A stretch of 42,643 nt of DNA from Curvibacter delicatus NBRC 14919. Lineage in GTDB: Bacteria; Pseudomonadota; Gammaproteobacteria; Burkholderiales; Burkholderiaceae_C. The stretch lies in assembly GCF_001592265.1 (NCBI RefSeq), contig NZ_BCWP01000030.1, forward strand, positions 1 to 42,643, read 5' to 3'. Of the stretch, positions 33,710 through 42,643 are shown in pieces; position 1 is the first letter of the stretch; the number at the start of each line of letters is the position of its first letter. The notes below the pieces were generated by a model. It had not been told where the DNA came from. It saw only the letters and a program-made list of their open reading frames with translations, and made no database searches. A program made the position numbers and the translations under genes.

Positions 33710-34791
33710 ACACAGCAGACAACCGGGTCCAACTGTCGCTGGCACGGCCTGACTTCCAGCTGGAAGTCGATCTGGCATTGCCGACATACGGCATCACCGT
33801 GCTGTATGGCGCTTCCGGCTCCGGCAAGACCAGCGTGCTGCGCTGCGTGGCCGGCCTGGAGCGCGCCCGCAACGCCCTGGTTCGCATTGATGGCGCGGTC
33901 TGGCAGGACGACACAAGCGGTATCTTTCTGCCGCCGTGGCAGCGGCGACTGGGTTATGTGTTCCAGGAAGCGAGCCTGTTCGAGCATCTGGACGTGCGCG
34001 GCAACCTGAGCTACGGACAAAAACGTAGCCTCGCGGGCCGGCCAGCAATTGCACTGGATGCCGTGATCGAGCTGCTGGGCATCGGCCATCTGCTGCAGCG
34101 CCGGGTGCAGCAGCTCTCCGGTGGTGAGCGGCAGCGCGTCGCGATTGCACGCGCGCTGGCCACGCAGCCGCGGCTGCTGCTGCTCGACGAACCACTGGCG
34201 GCGCTCGACCAGGCACGCCGGCACGAAATCCTGCCTTGGCTGGAGCGCCTGCGGGATGAACTGCAGATCCCCATGCTCTATGTGACCCATGCGGCCGATG
34301 AGGTGGCGCGGCTGGCGGACTCTCTGGTCGTGCTTGACCAGGGCCATGTCAAGGCGGCCGGACCGACAGCGGAGGTGCTGGCCCGTATCAATACGCCCGT
34401 GGTGCTGGGCGACGACGCCGGTGCCCTGCTGCACGGCGCCGTGGTGGAGCACGACGCCCACTGGCACTTGATGCGCGTTGAATTCGACGGCGGCAGCCTG
34501 TGGCTGCGCGACAGCGGACTGGCCATCGGACAGCTGGTACGCCTGCGCGTACTGGCACGCGACGTCAGCCTGGCCACCGAAGCACCACACCACACCAGCA
34601 TCCAGAACCTGTTGCCCGCCACGGTCGACTCCATCGCGTCGGACACCCATCCGTCCCAGGCTCTGGTGCGTGTGGCCTGCGGTCATGCCATGCTGCTCTC
34701 CCGCATCACGAAGCGCGCTGTTGACACTCTGGGCCTCCACCCGGGCCAGGCGGTCTGGGCCCAGGTGAAGTCCGTCGCACTGATCGGATAG
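33706..34791 (+). CDS. modC: Molybdate ABC ATPase ModC
   Basis: A 361-residue ATPase. Walker A GASGSGKT is at 35-42, the signature is LSGGERQR, Walker [13 protein letters not shown], and the switch His is in [14 protein letters not shown]. The C-terminal ~120 residues form a MOP/TOBE domain ([12 protein letters not shown]), the molybdate-sensing part found in ModC. The ATG overlapping the modB stop is the natural start. It powers molybdate import through ModB and ends the modABC operon. Confidence 0.95.
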   Translation: MNTADNRVQLSLARPDFQLEVDLALPTYGITVLYGASGSGKTSVLRCVAGLERARNALVRIDGAVWQDDTSGIFLPPWQRRLGYVFQEASLFEHLDVRGNLSYGQKRSLAGRPAIALDAVIELLGIGHLLQRRVQQLSGGERQRVAIARALATQPRLLLLDEPLAALDQARRHEILPWLERLRDELQIPMLYVTHAADEVARLADSLVVLDQGHVKAAGPTAEVLARINTPVVLGDDAGALLHGAVVEHDAHWHLMRVEFDGGSLWLRDSGLAIGQLVRLRVLARDVSLATEAPHHTSIQNLLPATVDSIASDTHPSQALVRVACGHAMLLSRITKRAVDTLGLHPGQAVWAQVKSVALIG

Positions 34792-34799
34792 GTGTTGGC

Positions 34800-36473
34800 T
34801 CAGGCAGCCAGCTTGAGCTGCTGGCGATGCACCCCGCGCAGGATGTCGACCAGTTGCTCCGGCTTGACCGGCACCTGATCACCGCGCCAGACCACATGCT
34901 GATCTGAACGGCACAGCACCAGTTTGTGCTGGTAAGCCGCCGGCACGGCGGTCTGGCCCTGCAGATCGATCACCTGCAGCGGTAGCCGGGCCGCCTTGGC
35001 CGCAGCGACAAGGGGCGCCACATCCACCTTGCCATCGAAACGCAGCAGGGTGTAGCCCGTCCCCAGAACGTCGTAGAGGGAACGGCCATCATCGAGGCAG
35101 AAATGCGGCGCCCGGCAACCGGGCACCGTCGACGGCGTGAAGCCGCCCATCGTATAACCCGGTGGCGGCTCATCATCAGGCACCATGATCGGCGAGCCAC
35201 TGTAGAAATAGCCGAAGTTGAGTCCGGCACAGCAGAACTGCTGCACGTTGAGGTCATAGGCCTCCTGGCCGATGAGCGCGCGCGCCGCTGCGCCAGCGGC
35301 ATCCTCGGCCTCGATGTTGGGGGGTACCGCACGGCGCGCCTTGATCATCTTCTGCGCATGGTCCATCACGAAATAGGACACCTGCTCAGTGATCGGCTGA
35401 CGTTCGGCCTCGTAAGCATCGAGCATGCCCTCAGTCGCCCAGCCCTGCAACCGCGCCGCCAGCAGCCAGGCCAGATTGGTGGCATCAGCAATGCCGGCAT
35501 TCATGCCGTAGCCTGCATAGGGCACCCACAGGTGGGCAGCATCGCCGGCGATGAAGACATTGCGGTTACGGAAACGGTTGGCCACCAGGCGCCGGCCGAC
35601 CCAGTCCTCCTTGCTGATGACTTCGTACTCGAAGTCGGGGCCTACGCCCAGGATGTCGCGGATCGACTGGTCACGGTCCACCGAATCGAACTCGGGCTCC
35701 TCGGCGTTGAGGTGGTTGTGGACCAGCCAGGTGTCATGGCCATCGATGGCGAACACGGTGCCGCAGCGGCGCGGATTGACCGAGTAGTAACACCAGGCTG
35801 GCCGACCGGGCAACATGGCACGCAGTTTCGGCGCACGGATGAAGGTGGACTGCACACGCTGGATCACCGCAGTGCCTTCGAGCTTCGCCCCCATCTGCTT
35901 GCGCACGCCGGAACTGCCGCCGTCACACCCCACCAGGTAGCGGGCGCTGAGTTTGCGCTGGCTGTTGGTGTTGAGATCCAGCAAGGTGGCCTCAACACGG
36001 TCTGACGCCTGGCTGATGTCCAGCACCTGGGTGCGGTTGAGCAGCGTCACGCCAGGCTGCGCTGCCGCATGCTCCAGCAGGATCGGCTCCAGATAGATCT
36101 GATTGATGCGATGCGGTGGCTCGGGGGTCGGCCACCCGGTGTCCGGCCCTACGGTTTCGGTGTAGCGGTCGCGCCGGCAGGGGATCGGAATACGCGTGAG
36201 TTCGACACCGGTCATGCTCGTGCGAAACACCACATCGTTCGGGTAGTCTTCCGGCAAGCCGGCGTGGCGCAGCTTGCCCGCCACGCCCAGGCGGCGGAAC
36301 TGCTCCATGGTCCGCGCCGAGACGTGGTTGCATTTCACGTTCGGCGGTTCGGCATAACGGCGGATTTCGGCCACCGTCACCTTGATGCCGCGTTGCGCCA
36401 GGTCCATTGCCAGCGTCAGGCCAACCGGCCCGGCGCCGACGATCAGGACATCGGTATCCAATGTGTTTGTCAT
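34800..36473 (-). CDS. FAD-dependent aromatic monooxygenase (PheA/TfdB family)
   Basis: A 557-residue class A flavoprotein hydroxylase. DVLIVGAGPVGLTLAMDLAQ holds the N-terminal GxGxxG (13-18), VGCDGGSSGVRKQMG is the DG motif, and NVFIAGDAAHLWVPYAGYGM the GD motif. The C-terminal thioredoxin-like part is that of phenol hydroxylase-type enzymes. It uses NAD(P)H and O2 to hydroxylate an aromatic ring. The Bug receptor gene upstream is 9 bases away on the same strand, so the receptor may supply the aromatic acid substrate. It requires oxygen, unlike the anaerobic genes nearby. The substrate is unknown. Confidence 0.92.
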   Translation of the reverse strand: MTNTLDTDVLIVGAGPVGLTLAMDLAQRGIKVTVAEIRRYAEPPNVKCNHVSARTMEQFRRLGVAGKLRHAGLPEDYPNDVVFRTSMTGVELTRIPIPCRRDRYTETVGPDTGWPTPEPPHRINQIYLEPILLEHAAAQPGVTLLNRTQVLDISQASDRVEATLLDLNTNSQRKLSARYLVGCDGGSSGVRKQMGAKLEGTAVIQRVQSTFIRAPKLRAMLPGRPAWCYYSVNPRRCGTVFAIDGHDTWLVHNHLNAEEPEFDSVDRDQSIRDILGVGPDFEYEVISKEDWVGRRLVANRFRNRNVFIAGDAAHLWVPYAGYGMNAGIADATNLAWLLAARLQGWATEGMLDAYEAERQPITEQVSYFVMDHAQKMIKARRAVPPNIEAEDAAGAAARALIGQEAYDLNVQQFCCAGLNFGYFYSGSPIMVPDDEPPPGYTMGGFTPSTVPGCRAPHFCLDDGRSLYDVLGTGYTLLRFDGKVDVAPLVAAAKAARLPLQVIDLQGQTAVPAAYQHKLVLCRSDQHVVWRGDQVPVKPEQLVDILRGVHRQQLKLAA

Positions 36474-36482
36474 GTTGGAAGC

Positions 36483-37472
36483 TCAGTCGAGTTTGATGCG
36501 GGCCATCTTGATGACTTGGGCCCATTTTTGGGTTTCGGACTTGATGTAGGCCTCGAAAGCCTCCACCGTGCTGGGCGCCGGCTCCACGCCCAGGGAACGC
36601 ATGCTCGCCTTGATGACCTCGTCATTGAGTGCGGCCGTGATCTCGGCATTCAGCCGGGCAATGACCGGCGACGGTGTGCCGGCGGGCGCCACCACGCCAA
36701 ACCAGCCCGTGGAGTCGTACCCCGGCACGCCGGCTTCCGCCACCGTGGGCACATCGGGCAGCATGGGCAGGCGTTGCGGGCTGGTGACGGCAAAGGCCGT
36801 CAACTTGCCTGCCTTGATGTGCTGCAGGGCCGCCGGCAGATCGGCCACCGCCAGGGGAATCTGTCCCGACAAGACATCCAGCGTCGCCGGACCCGAACCA
36901 CGATAGGGCACTTCAACCAGCTTCACGTCCGCCATCTGCCCAAACAGGGCTGCCGTCAGGTGCATGGCTGTGCCGTTGCCGCCATGGGCAATCGCCAACT
37001 TGCCCGGCTGCGACTTGGCCAGCGCTATCAGCTGCTGCAAGTTCTTTGCAGGCAGCGAGGGATGGCCGATGATCACGAAGGGAATGGCAGCCAGCATGGT
37101 GACGGGCTTGAAATCACGGGCCACGTCGAACGGCATCTGCGCATAAAGGCTGGCATTGGCCGACAAGGCGCCGGCCGCGCCCACCCCCAGCGTGTAGCCA
37201 TCTGCCAGGGCCTTGGCCACGGCCGTCAGTCCAATATTGCCGCCCGCACCCGGCCGGTTGTCCACCACCACCTGCTGCCCCAACTTGTCTGTCAGGCGCG
37301 GTGACAGCAGGCGCACCATGGCATCCGCACTGCCCCCGGGCGGGAAGGTCACGATCATGCGAACCGGCTTGTTCGGGTAGTCCTGCTTTTGGGCCTGGGC
37401 AGGCAGGCACACGGCCAGCCCCAATGCGGCCAGTGCCGCAAATCCCGCCCACGGGCGGAAAAAATGAACCAT
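36483..37472 (-). CDS. Bug/TctC-type periplasmic solute receptor
   Basis: A 329-residue receptor with a signal peptide ending near residue 27 (CLPAQA-QK) and the family start DYPNKPVRMIVTFPPGGSAD. VVDNRPGAGGNIGLTAVAKA and LAIAHGGNGTAMHLTAALFG are the ligand-binding blocks. AAGGAGACAAC precedes the ATG. It is the first gene of a two-gene operon with the FAD monooxygenase and is divergent from a LysR gene, suggesting capture of an aromatic carboxylate. Confidence 0.92.
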   Translation of the reverse strand: MVHFFRPWAGFAALAALGLAVCLPAQAQKQDYPNKPVRMIVTFPPGGSADAMVRLLSPRLTDKLGQQVVVDNRPGAGGNIGLTAVAKALADGYTLGVGAAGALSANASLYAQMPFDVARDFKPVTMLAAIPFVIIGHPSLPAKNLQQLIALAKSQPGKLAIAHGGNGTAMHLTAALFGQMADVKLVEVPYRGSGPATLDVLSGQIPLAVADLPAALQHIKAGKLTAFAVTSPQRLPMLPDVPTVAEAGVPGYDSTGWFGVVAPAGTPSPVIARLNAEITAALNDEVIKASMRSLGVEPAPSTVEAFEAYIKSETQKWAQVIKMARIKLD

Positions 37473-37527
37473 GTTGTCTCCTTGGTATGTAGGCGTCCAT
37501 CAACGATGGCGCAGCGTTTGTCGCCCC

Positions 37528-37541
37528 TTGATTTGAATCAA
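37528..37541. promoter_or_regulatory. Perfect FNR-type palindrome / LysR box
   Basis: TTGAT-TTGA-ATCAA matches the FNR/ANR consensus exactly, and the palindrome extends one base each side. It also satisfies the LysR T-N11-A rule and lies in a LysR intergenic region (37473-37593), so it may be a LysR operator instead. For the LysR gene a -10-like AAAAAT occurs at class II spacing. Confidence 0.5.
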
Positions 37542-37546
37542 GTTTT

Positions 37547-37599
37547 ATTCATTCGTAAATCGAAAAAATATGAATGAATTATGATTTTCATTCATGAAT
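37547..37599. promoter_or_regulatory. Cluster of ATTCAT repeats over the LysR start
   Basis: ATTCATTC (37547) pairs with GAATGAAT (37572), and a third palindrome ATTCATGAAT (37590-37599) covers the LysR start codon at 37594. Repeated ATTCAT half-sites at regular places suggest autoregulation by the LysR protein. Confidence 0.45.
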
Positions 37600-38517
37600 A
37601 ACGAACGCAAATTCAGCCCCTCGCTGCGTCAGTTGCGCGCCTTTGTGACGGTCTATCAGTTGCGCAAACTGAGCGCTGCCGCCGAGCGGCTGTTCATCAC
37701 GCAATCCGCCGTGAGCGTGCTGATACGACAACTGGAAGAGGGCCTCGGCACCCGCCTGTTCGACCGCACCACACGGTCTCTGCAGCCCACACAAGCTGCG
37801 CAGGAAGCCCTGGCGGTGGCAGAACGCATACTGCGTGACGTGGACTCCCTGGGCGCCGGGCTGCAGGACCTGACCGGCTTGCGACGCGGCCGCGTGTGCG
37901 TGGCGATCACACCCACCTTGGCAGAAATTCTTTTGCCTTCGGTGATCCGCACGTTTACCGCACGCCATCCCGATATCCGTGTGGTCATCGACGATTGCGC
38001 TCCCGATCAGTTCGTTCCGCGCATCATTGGCGAGCAGGTCGATTTCGGCATCGGCACGCCAGAACGGGCCGGTGTCGACGTCGATGCCGAGACGCTCGTG
38101 CGCGATCATCTGAGTCTGGTCTGCACACACGACCATCCGCTGGCAAACCGCAAGACGGTACGCTGGCGCGACCTGGAAGGCCTGCCCTTGAGCACCGTGC
38201 GCCCCGGCTACGGCATTCGCCCTCTGATCGACCTGTCAGCGGCCAAGGCCGGTGTCTCGTTGAACGTGATCAATGAAGTCGCCTTCCTGTCCACGGCCTT
38301 GTGGATGACGGGCTGCGGGTTGGGCGTCGCCGTCATGCCGGCGGCCTATGTCACCTACTCACGCGATCCGGGTCTGGTGGCCAAGACATTGACGGCCCCC
38401 AAGGTATCGCGCGACATCTCGGTGGTCACCAAACGAGGACGCTCGTTGTCACCAGCCGCCCAATGTTTCATTGATGTGCTGCGCGCCGAACTGGCGCGCT
38501 CGCCAACGAAGCCCTGA
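37594..38517 (+). CDS. LysR family transcriptional regulator
   Basis: A 307-residue LysR protein. The helix-turn-helix lies at ~5-65 (LRQLRAFVTVYQLRKLSAAA, LFITQSAVSVLIRQLEEGLG, RTTRSLQPTQAAQEAL), followed by the effector domain with RRGRVCVAITPTLAEILLPS. It is divergent from the Bug-monooxygenase operon and probably activates it with the aromatic substrate as effector. The start codon lies inside a palindrome. Confidence 0.9.
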   Translation: MNNERKFSPSLRQLRAFVTVYQLRKLSAAAERLFITQSAVSVLIRQLEEGLGTRLFDRTTRSLQPTQAAQEALAVAERILRDVDSLGAGLQDLTGLRRGRVCVAITPTLAEILLPSVIRTFTARHPDIRVVIDDCAPDQFVPRIIGEQVDFGIGTPERAGVDVDAETLVRDHLSLVCTHDHPLANRKTVRWRDLEGLPLSTVRPGYGIRPLIDLSAAKAGVSLNVINEVAFLSTALWMTGCGLGVAVMPAAYVTYSRDPGLVAKTLTAPKVSRDISVVTKRGRSLSPAAQCFIDVLRAELARSPTKP

Positions 38518-38590
38518 TCGGCCCCTTCACGGTTCTGTCATGTTCGCTCCCTAGCATCCGTGGTACTTGTTCAACCAACCCAACAGCCCC

Positions 38591-39952
38591 ATGCGCCAAT
38601 CACCTCTGCTCTCGCTCCTCGCCTTGCTGGCCATTGCACCCGTGCAAGCCCAACAGGCCTTTCCCGCCACGCTGGTCGGCCATGCCGCGCTGCCGGCACG
38701 TACCTTCATCGCCGCACCGAAAGATGCACCGGCCAGCCTGCAGACCTCGGGCAAATACACCACGGCCGACGGCCACCGCGAAGACAAGCTGGAATCCATC
38801 GCCGGCAGCTCTTACCTGTCGGCCAAGGGGACACCGAAACCCACCGGCATCAACCTGCCCTTCAAGGGTCAGCCGGTGCAAGGCTTTTCCGGCATCAAGG
38901 CCATGAAAGACGGCAGCTACTGGGTGCTGACCGACAACGGTTTCGGCAGCAAGGCCAATTCGGCCGACGCCATGTTGATGTTCCACCGCGTCTTGCCCGA
39001 CTGGAAAACTGGCAGCGTGAAGCGCCTGCAAACCGTGTTCCTGCACGACCCGGACAAGAAAGTGCCGTTCCTGATCGTCAACGAGGGCACGAAACAACGC
39101 TACCTGACCGGTGCCGACCTCGACATCGAGTCCATGCAATTCATCGGCGACCACGTCTGGTTCGGTGACGAACTCGGCCCCTACCTCGTGAAAACCGACC
39201 GCCAGGGCAAGGTGCTCGCCGTCTTCAGCACCGAAGTGGACGGCAAGCTGGCCCGTTCGCCCGACCATTTCTCGGTGACCACTCCCGCCACGGCCGGCGC
39301 CTTCTCCACGCCGGTGCGCCGCTCACGCGGTTACGAAGGCATGGCCGCGTCGAAGGATGGCCAGTTCCTGTACCCGCTGCTGGAAGGCCCGCTGTGGAAT
39401 GAGGCCGACAAGAAGTGGGAGACCAAGGACGGCCGCGAGTACCTGCGTGTGCTGGAATTCAACGTGGCCAAGGGGGAATGGACCGGCCGCTCCTGGAAAT
39501 ACGCCTTGGAGCTCAACGGCAACAACATCGGCGACTTCAACATGATCGATGCCGACACCGGCCTGATCATCGAGCGCGACAACGGCGAAGGCCTGGAACA
39601 CACGGCCTGCAACGGCCCGGCCCGCCCGGACTGCCAGAACGTACCGGCCAAGTTCAAGCGCATCTACAAGATCAGCCTGAAGGATGCGGACGCCGACGGC
39701 TTCGTGCGCAAGATCGGCTACATCGACCTGCTCGACATCCAGGACCCGAAGGGCGTAGCCAAGGTCGGCGGCAAGGACGGCAAGTTCACCTTCCCCTTCG
39801 TCACCATCGAGGACGTGGACGTGGTCGATGCCGAGCACATCATCGTGGCCAACGACAACAACCTGCCCTACTCCTCAGGCCGCGAGTTGGGCAAGAACGA
39901 TGACAACGAGTTCATCCTGCTGCACGTGCCCGACCTGCTGTCGGCGCGCTGA
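38591..39952 (+). CDS. Secreted esterase-like-activity-of-phytase protein
   Basis: A 453-residue exported protein. The signal peptide ends near residue 20 (LAIAPVQA-QQ). GFSGIKAMKDGSYWVLTDNG and GYEGMAASKDGQFLYPLLEG are typical of the phytase-like beta-propeller family (Pfam Phytase-like), with acidic loops (DADADGFV) that could bind calcium. Members are predicted phosphatases or esterases in the periplasm; few have been tested. The ATG at 38591 starts the signal peptide; the 8 codons before it begin with TTG and are not needed. It follows the LysR gene by 73 bases and has no clear functional partner. Confidence 0.82.
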   Translation: MRQSPLLSLLALLAIAPVQAQQAFPATLVGHAALPARTFIAAPKDAPASLQTSGKYTTADGHREDKLESIAGSSYLSAKGTPKPTGINLPFKGQPVQGFSGIKAMKDGSYWVLTDNGFGSKANSADAMLMFHRVLPDWKTGSVKRLQTVFLHDPDKKVPFLIVNEGTKQRYLTGADLDIESMQFIGDHVWFGDELGPYLVKTDRQGKVLAVFSTEVDGKLARSPDHFSVTTPATAGAFSTPVRRSRGYEGMAASKDGQFLYPLLEGPLWNEADKKWETKDGREYLRVLEFNVAKGEWTGRSWKYALELNGNNIGDFNMIDADTGLIIERDNGEGLEHTACNGPARPDCQNVPAKFKRIYKISLKDADADGFVRKIGYIDLLDIQDPKGVAKVGGKDGKFTFPFVTIEDVDVVDAEHIIVANDNNLPYSSGRELGKNDDNEFILLHVPDLLSAR

Positions 39953-39972
39953 AACAGCCTCTCCAAGCTGCT

Positions 39973-40830
39973 TCATTCAGGCCGGGCTTCATGCTCGGCC
40001 TGCCCGGCCTCCCATGCCAGCAGGGCCATCTTGCGTCCGCTCCCCCAACGGTAGTGACCGAAGTCACCGGATTCGCGGATGACGCGGTGACAAGGAATCA
40101 GATAGGCAATGGTGTTGGCGGCCAGCGCGCTGCCAACCGCCCGCTGGGCCTGATGCGCGCCAGCCATCTGGGCAAGCTGGGTATAGGACACCACGCGTGA
40201 CGGCTCGACCTTGAGCAGGGCCTCCCACACCTTGATCTGGAAATTGGTGCCGCGCAGCACCAGGTGCAAGGTGCCCCGCTGCGGTGTGACGAGGAAGACC
40301 CGGTCCAGCCATTGCTGTGCCTGAACATCGTCGCGCTCACGCTGTGCTGCCGGCCACTGGCTTGCCAGCTCATCCTGACGCACCGCATCGTCCTCATCCA
40401 GAAAAGCCAGGTAACACAGGCCGCGCGCCGTCCACCCCACCAGCGCCTCGCCAAACGGCGTTGCGCCAAAGCCGAAGCCCAGCCTCACGCCAGCGCCCCC
40501 TTGCTTGATCTCGCCCGGCGTCATGGCCTCACAACTCACCAGCAGATCGTGCAGCCGACCAGGGCTGGACAACCCGCTGGCTTCCGTCACGCTGAGCAGA
40601 TCGGCCGACATGCGCAGGGCCTGCCGGGCATGTTCCTTGGTCAGGTACTGCAAAAAACGCTTGGGTGAAATGCCAACCCAGGCGGCAAACACGCGTTGCA
40701 AATGGAATTCGCTCATGTGCACCGCTGCCGCCACCTCGGCCAAGGTGGGCTGGCGCAGCGCATGGCAGCGAAGGTAGTCGATGGCACGTGCCACCACCAC
40801 GTAATGCCGGGCCGGATCGGGGTTGTTCAT
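39973..40830 (-). CDS. AraC-type HTH fused to O6-methylguanine methyltransferase (Ada-like)
   Basis: A 285-residue fusion. An AraC DNA-binding domain occupies ~5-105 (LAEVAAAVHMSEFHLQRVFA), and the MGMT ribonuclease-like and catalytic domains follow, with the active-site IPCHRVIRESGDFGHYRWG near residues 250-270. The N-terminal Cys-rich phosphotriester domain of E. coli Ada is missing, so it resembles the shorter Ada-like proteins that repair O6-alkylguanine but cannot sense methylphosphotriesters. The ATG at 40830 is chosen because the longer frame begins with TTG; its ribosome site is weak. Confidence 0.9.
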   Translation of the reverse strand: MNNPDPARHYVVVARAIDYLRCHALRQPTLAEVAAAVHMSEFHLQRVFAAWVGISPKRFLQYLTKEHARQALRMSADLLSVTEASGLSSPGRLHDLLVSCEAMTPGEIKQGGAGVRLGFGFGATPFGEALVGWTARGLCYLAFLDEDDAVRQDELASQWPAAQRERDDVQAQQWLDRVFLVTPQRGTLHLVLRGTNFQIKVWEALLKVEPSRVVSYTQLAQMAGAHQAQRAVGSALAANTIAYLIPCHRVIRESGDFGHYRWGSGRKMALLAWEAGQAEHEARPE

Positions 40831-40932
40831 GTCGAAGGAGTCTGCCTGATACTGGCCCCATTCTGGCCTCGACAAAAATGCAGCGCCACCCGATTCTTGC
40901 GGACATGGGGGTGTCCGCGTCAGGCCGACCGG

Positions 40933-42576
40933 TCAGGCAGCGCTGAGCGCCAGGGCTTTCATCTCCCGGCGCAACTCAACCGCATCGCGCTGCACAAAAC
41001 TGTCGTTGGCACTCAGACGGAACACCCCCACGGTATCAGCCAAGACCCGGGCCTGGCCATGCAGCGAGCTGGCAGCAGCTGCCATCTGCTCGACCATGGC
41101 CGCATTCTGCTGGGTGCCGCCGTCCATCTGGGCCACCGCTTCGTTGACCTGCGAAATGCTCTCCAGCTGCTCCTCGAAGGTAGCAGTGAAATCCCCCAGC
41201 ATGGAAGCCACCTTGTGCACGACATCCACCGTCTGCTCAATGCTGCTGTGCGCCTGCTGCGCCGTCTTGTTGCCGGCATGGATCTTGGCCGTGGAGTCCT
41301 CGATCAAACTGCGGACTTCCTTGGCCGCCTCCGAGGTGCGCTGCGCGAGTGCCCGCACTTCGCTGGCCACCACGGCAAAACCTCGCCCCTGCTCGCCGGC
41401 ACGTGCCGCTTCCACGGCGGCGTTGAGCGCCAGGATATTGGTCTGGAACGAGATGCCTTCAATTACCTGGATGATTTCTGAAATCTTGGCGGATGAAGTG
41501 CTGATGGCCTGCATCACCGTCGTCATCTCCTGCACGCGCACACCACTGGTCTGCGACACGGTGGCAGCCTCATCTGCCAGGGTGCTGGCACTGCGTGCGG
41601 ACTCGGTATTGGTCCGCACCACACTGGTGAGCTGCTCCATGGTGGAAGCGGTCTGCTCCAATGCGGCCGCCTGCGCTTCCGTACGGGCAGACAGGTCATG
41701 GTTGCCGGCGGCAATCTCATTCGAGGCAGACGTGATGGCAACAGCCTCGGTGCGTGTATCACCGACGATGGAGCGGAGGTTGACATTGAGCTGGTTCAAC
41801 GCCCGGTAGAACTGCCCCACTACATCGCTGCGATCGGTCTGGATCCTGGCGCTCAGGTCGCCAGCCGCCATGCGGTTGGCGAACAACAGCAGGTCGTTGA
41901 GTGGCCGGGTGGCCATGGCACGCAACCAGACGCCAACCGGCAGGCCGATCGCCAGGGCCGTGAACAATTCGACCAGCGTGGGCAGGTTGAGACCGAGCGT
42001 CCCCGTCAGGCTTCCCGCCGTCAACAGCACGGCCACAGGCGCCAGCACTGAAGCGGTCACGATCTGTCCCCCCAGGCCAAGACGGAAGGACTCACGCACA
42101 CGTCCCGGCACGGTCGTCGGCCGGAGCAAGCCCCCGGCCAGGCGATGGACCAGGACACCCGCCTCCTTTTCAGCACGCATGGTGGCGTACAGCGCCTCGG
42201 CGGCTGCCACCTGGTCACGGGTTGGTGGCGTGCGCACCGACAGATAACCCTGGACCACGTCGTCTTCAATCAGAGGCGTGACGTTGGCCATCACCCAATA
42301 GAAATCGCCGTTCTTGCGGCGGTTCTTCACCACGCCGGTCCAAGGCTTGCCGCGGTTCACGGTGTCCCACAGGTCGCGGAAGGCCTCCTCCGGCATGTCG
42401 GGGTGACGCACCAGATTGTGCGGCTGGCCCAGCAGTTCCTCGCGCAAGTAGCCGCTGGCTGCGATGAAGGCCGGATTGCAATAAGTGATGCGCCCTTTGG
42501 TATCGGTGGAGGACACGAGCATCTGCTCGGGGAGCATGATGTACTCGCGGTGGGAAACGGGCAGATTGATGCGCAT
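40933..42576 (-). CDS. PAS-containing methyl-accepting chemotaxis protein (Aer-like)
   Basis: A 547-residue chemoreceptor with no periplasmic domain. The N-terminal PAS domain (~15-115) has TDTKGRITYCNPAFIAASGY, HNLVRHPDMPEEAFRDLWDT and KNRRKNGDFYWVMANVTPL, matching the FAD-binding PAS of Aer. Two close helices (~170-220) anchor it, then HAMP (~220-275) and a long methyl-accepting coiled coil with the tip EGISFQTNILALNAAVEAAR. The C-terminus lacks a CheR-binding pentapeptide. By analogy with Aer it would sense redox or oxygen state and steer swimming through CheA/CheW. This fits a bacterium that shifts between oxygen and other electron acceptors. Confidence 0.92.
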   Translation of the reverse strand: MRINLPVSHREYIMLPEQMLVSSTDTKGRITYCNPAFIAASGYLREELLGQPHNLVRHPDMPEEAFRDLWDTVNRGKPWTGVVKNRRKNGDFYWVMANVTPLIEDDVVQGYLSVRTPPTRDQVAAAEALYATMRAEKEAGVLVHRLAGGLLRPTTVPGRVRESFRLGLGGQIVTASVLAPVAVLLTAGSLTGTLGLNLPTLVELFTALAIGLPVGVWLRAMATRPLNDLLLFANRMAAGDLSARIQTDRSDVVGQFYRALNQLNVNLRSIVGDTRTEAVAITSASNEIAAGNHDLSARTEAQAAALEQTASTMEQLTSVVRTNTESARSASTLADEAATVSQTSGVRVQEMTTVMQAISTSSAKISEIIQVIEGISFQTNILALNAAVEAARAGEQGRGFAVVASEVRALAQRTSEAAKEVRSLIEDSTAKIHAGNKTAQQAHSSIEQTVDVVHKVASMLGDFTATFEEQLESISQVNEAVAQMDGGTQQNAAMVEQMAAAASSLHGQARVLADTVGVFRLSANDSFVQRDAVELRREMKALALSAA

Positions 42577-42643
42577 GGCTGGCCTTCAGGCAGAAAAGTC
42601 CGGGAGAAGCGAAGAAAAGGGGGGATGCTTAAGGATTTGCTGA

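Noticed and set aside
36069-37304. 411-codon plus-strand open frame opposite the monooxygenase and Bug genes
   Set aside because: His/Gln/Arg-rich, spans two real genes on the other strand, no start signal.
39980-40009. GGCCGGGC/GCCCGGCC hairpin as a terminator after the phytase-like gene
   Set aside because: The loop is long, there is no T-tract, and it lies inside the 3' coding end of the Ada-like gene.

Overview
The window is a high-GC, densely coding bacterial chromosome segment. Gene content points to Burkholderiales, most likely Comamonadaceae: two Bug-type solute receptors, several LysR regulators, a fused PabB-PabC, extended -10 promoters of the TGCTAnAnT type, and short AT-richer repeats carrying the string AGCT(A/G)nnnGCGC that sit inside reading frames. 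This placement is inferred from content and style; no rRNA or other marker is present.

Layout. 1-5.4 kb: start of a secreted amidohydrolase-like gene, a HIT protein, then a tightly coupled plus-strand run of Bcr/CflA exporter, miaA, a LolD-like ATPase and pabBC. 5.5-8 kb: a DUF3334/CheX-like protein, and a nitroreductase divergent from a LysR gene. 8.1-12.4 kb: a LysR gene divergent from a CaiB CoA-transferase, HMG-CoA-lyase-like enzyme and Bug receptor operon, closed by a strong terminator. 12.4-16.1 kb: hsp20 and a CBS protein on the minus strand, then a large FtsX-type permease. 16.2-18.1 kb: tRNA-Lys(CUU) followed by a 1.73-kb AT-richer island between two identical 46-bp repeats, each containing the tRNA terminator; it holds an integrase tail and a PIN-like protein. 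18.1-21.4 kb: a CHASE-GAF-GGDEF-EAL protein and a cupin. 21.7-27.3 kb: the oxygen-independent ubiquinone genes ubiU, ubiV and ubiT with ubiX and ubiD, interleaved with a HlyIII-family membrane protein and a DGC-domain zinc protein. 27.4-31.4 kb: an acyl-CoA dehydrogenase, a ric/small secreted protein/DUF2249 operon and an AttH-like protein. 31.4-34.8 kb: modE divergent from modABC across a near-ideal ModE operator. 34.8-38.5 kb: a FAD monooxygenase and Bug operon divergent from its LysR gene. 38.6-42.6 kb: a phytase-like secreted protein, an AraC-MGMT fusion and a PAS-containing chemoreceptor.

Two themes join separate loci. First, life without oxygen on nitrogen oxides: anaerobic ubiquinone synthesis, Fe-S repair (Ric), DUF2249, molybdate uptake (needed by nitrate reductase), and FNR/ANR-like boxes upstream of ubiU and hsp20, near ric, and in the gap before the third LysR gene. 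Second, the ATPase at 3.0 kb, the FtsX permease at 13.6 kb and the AttH-like protein at 30.3 kb are the three parts of a system often encoded as one operon, here spread over about 28 kb on the same strand.

The tRNA-Lys island is the strongest candidate for an undescribed mobile unit: one effector-like gene between duplicated tRNA terminators.
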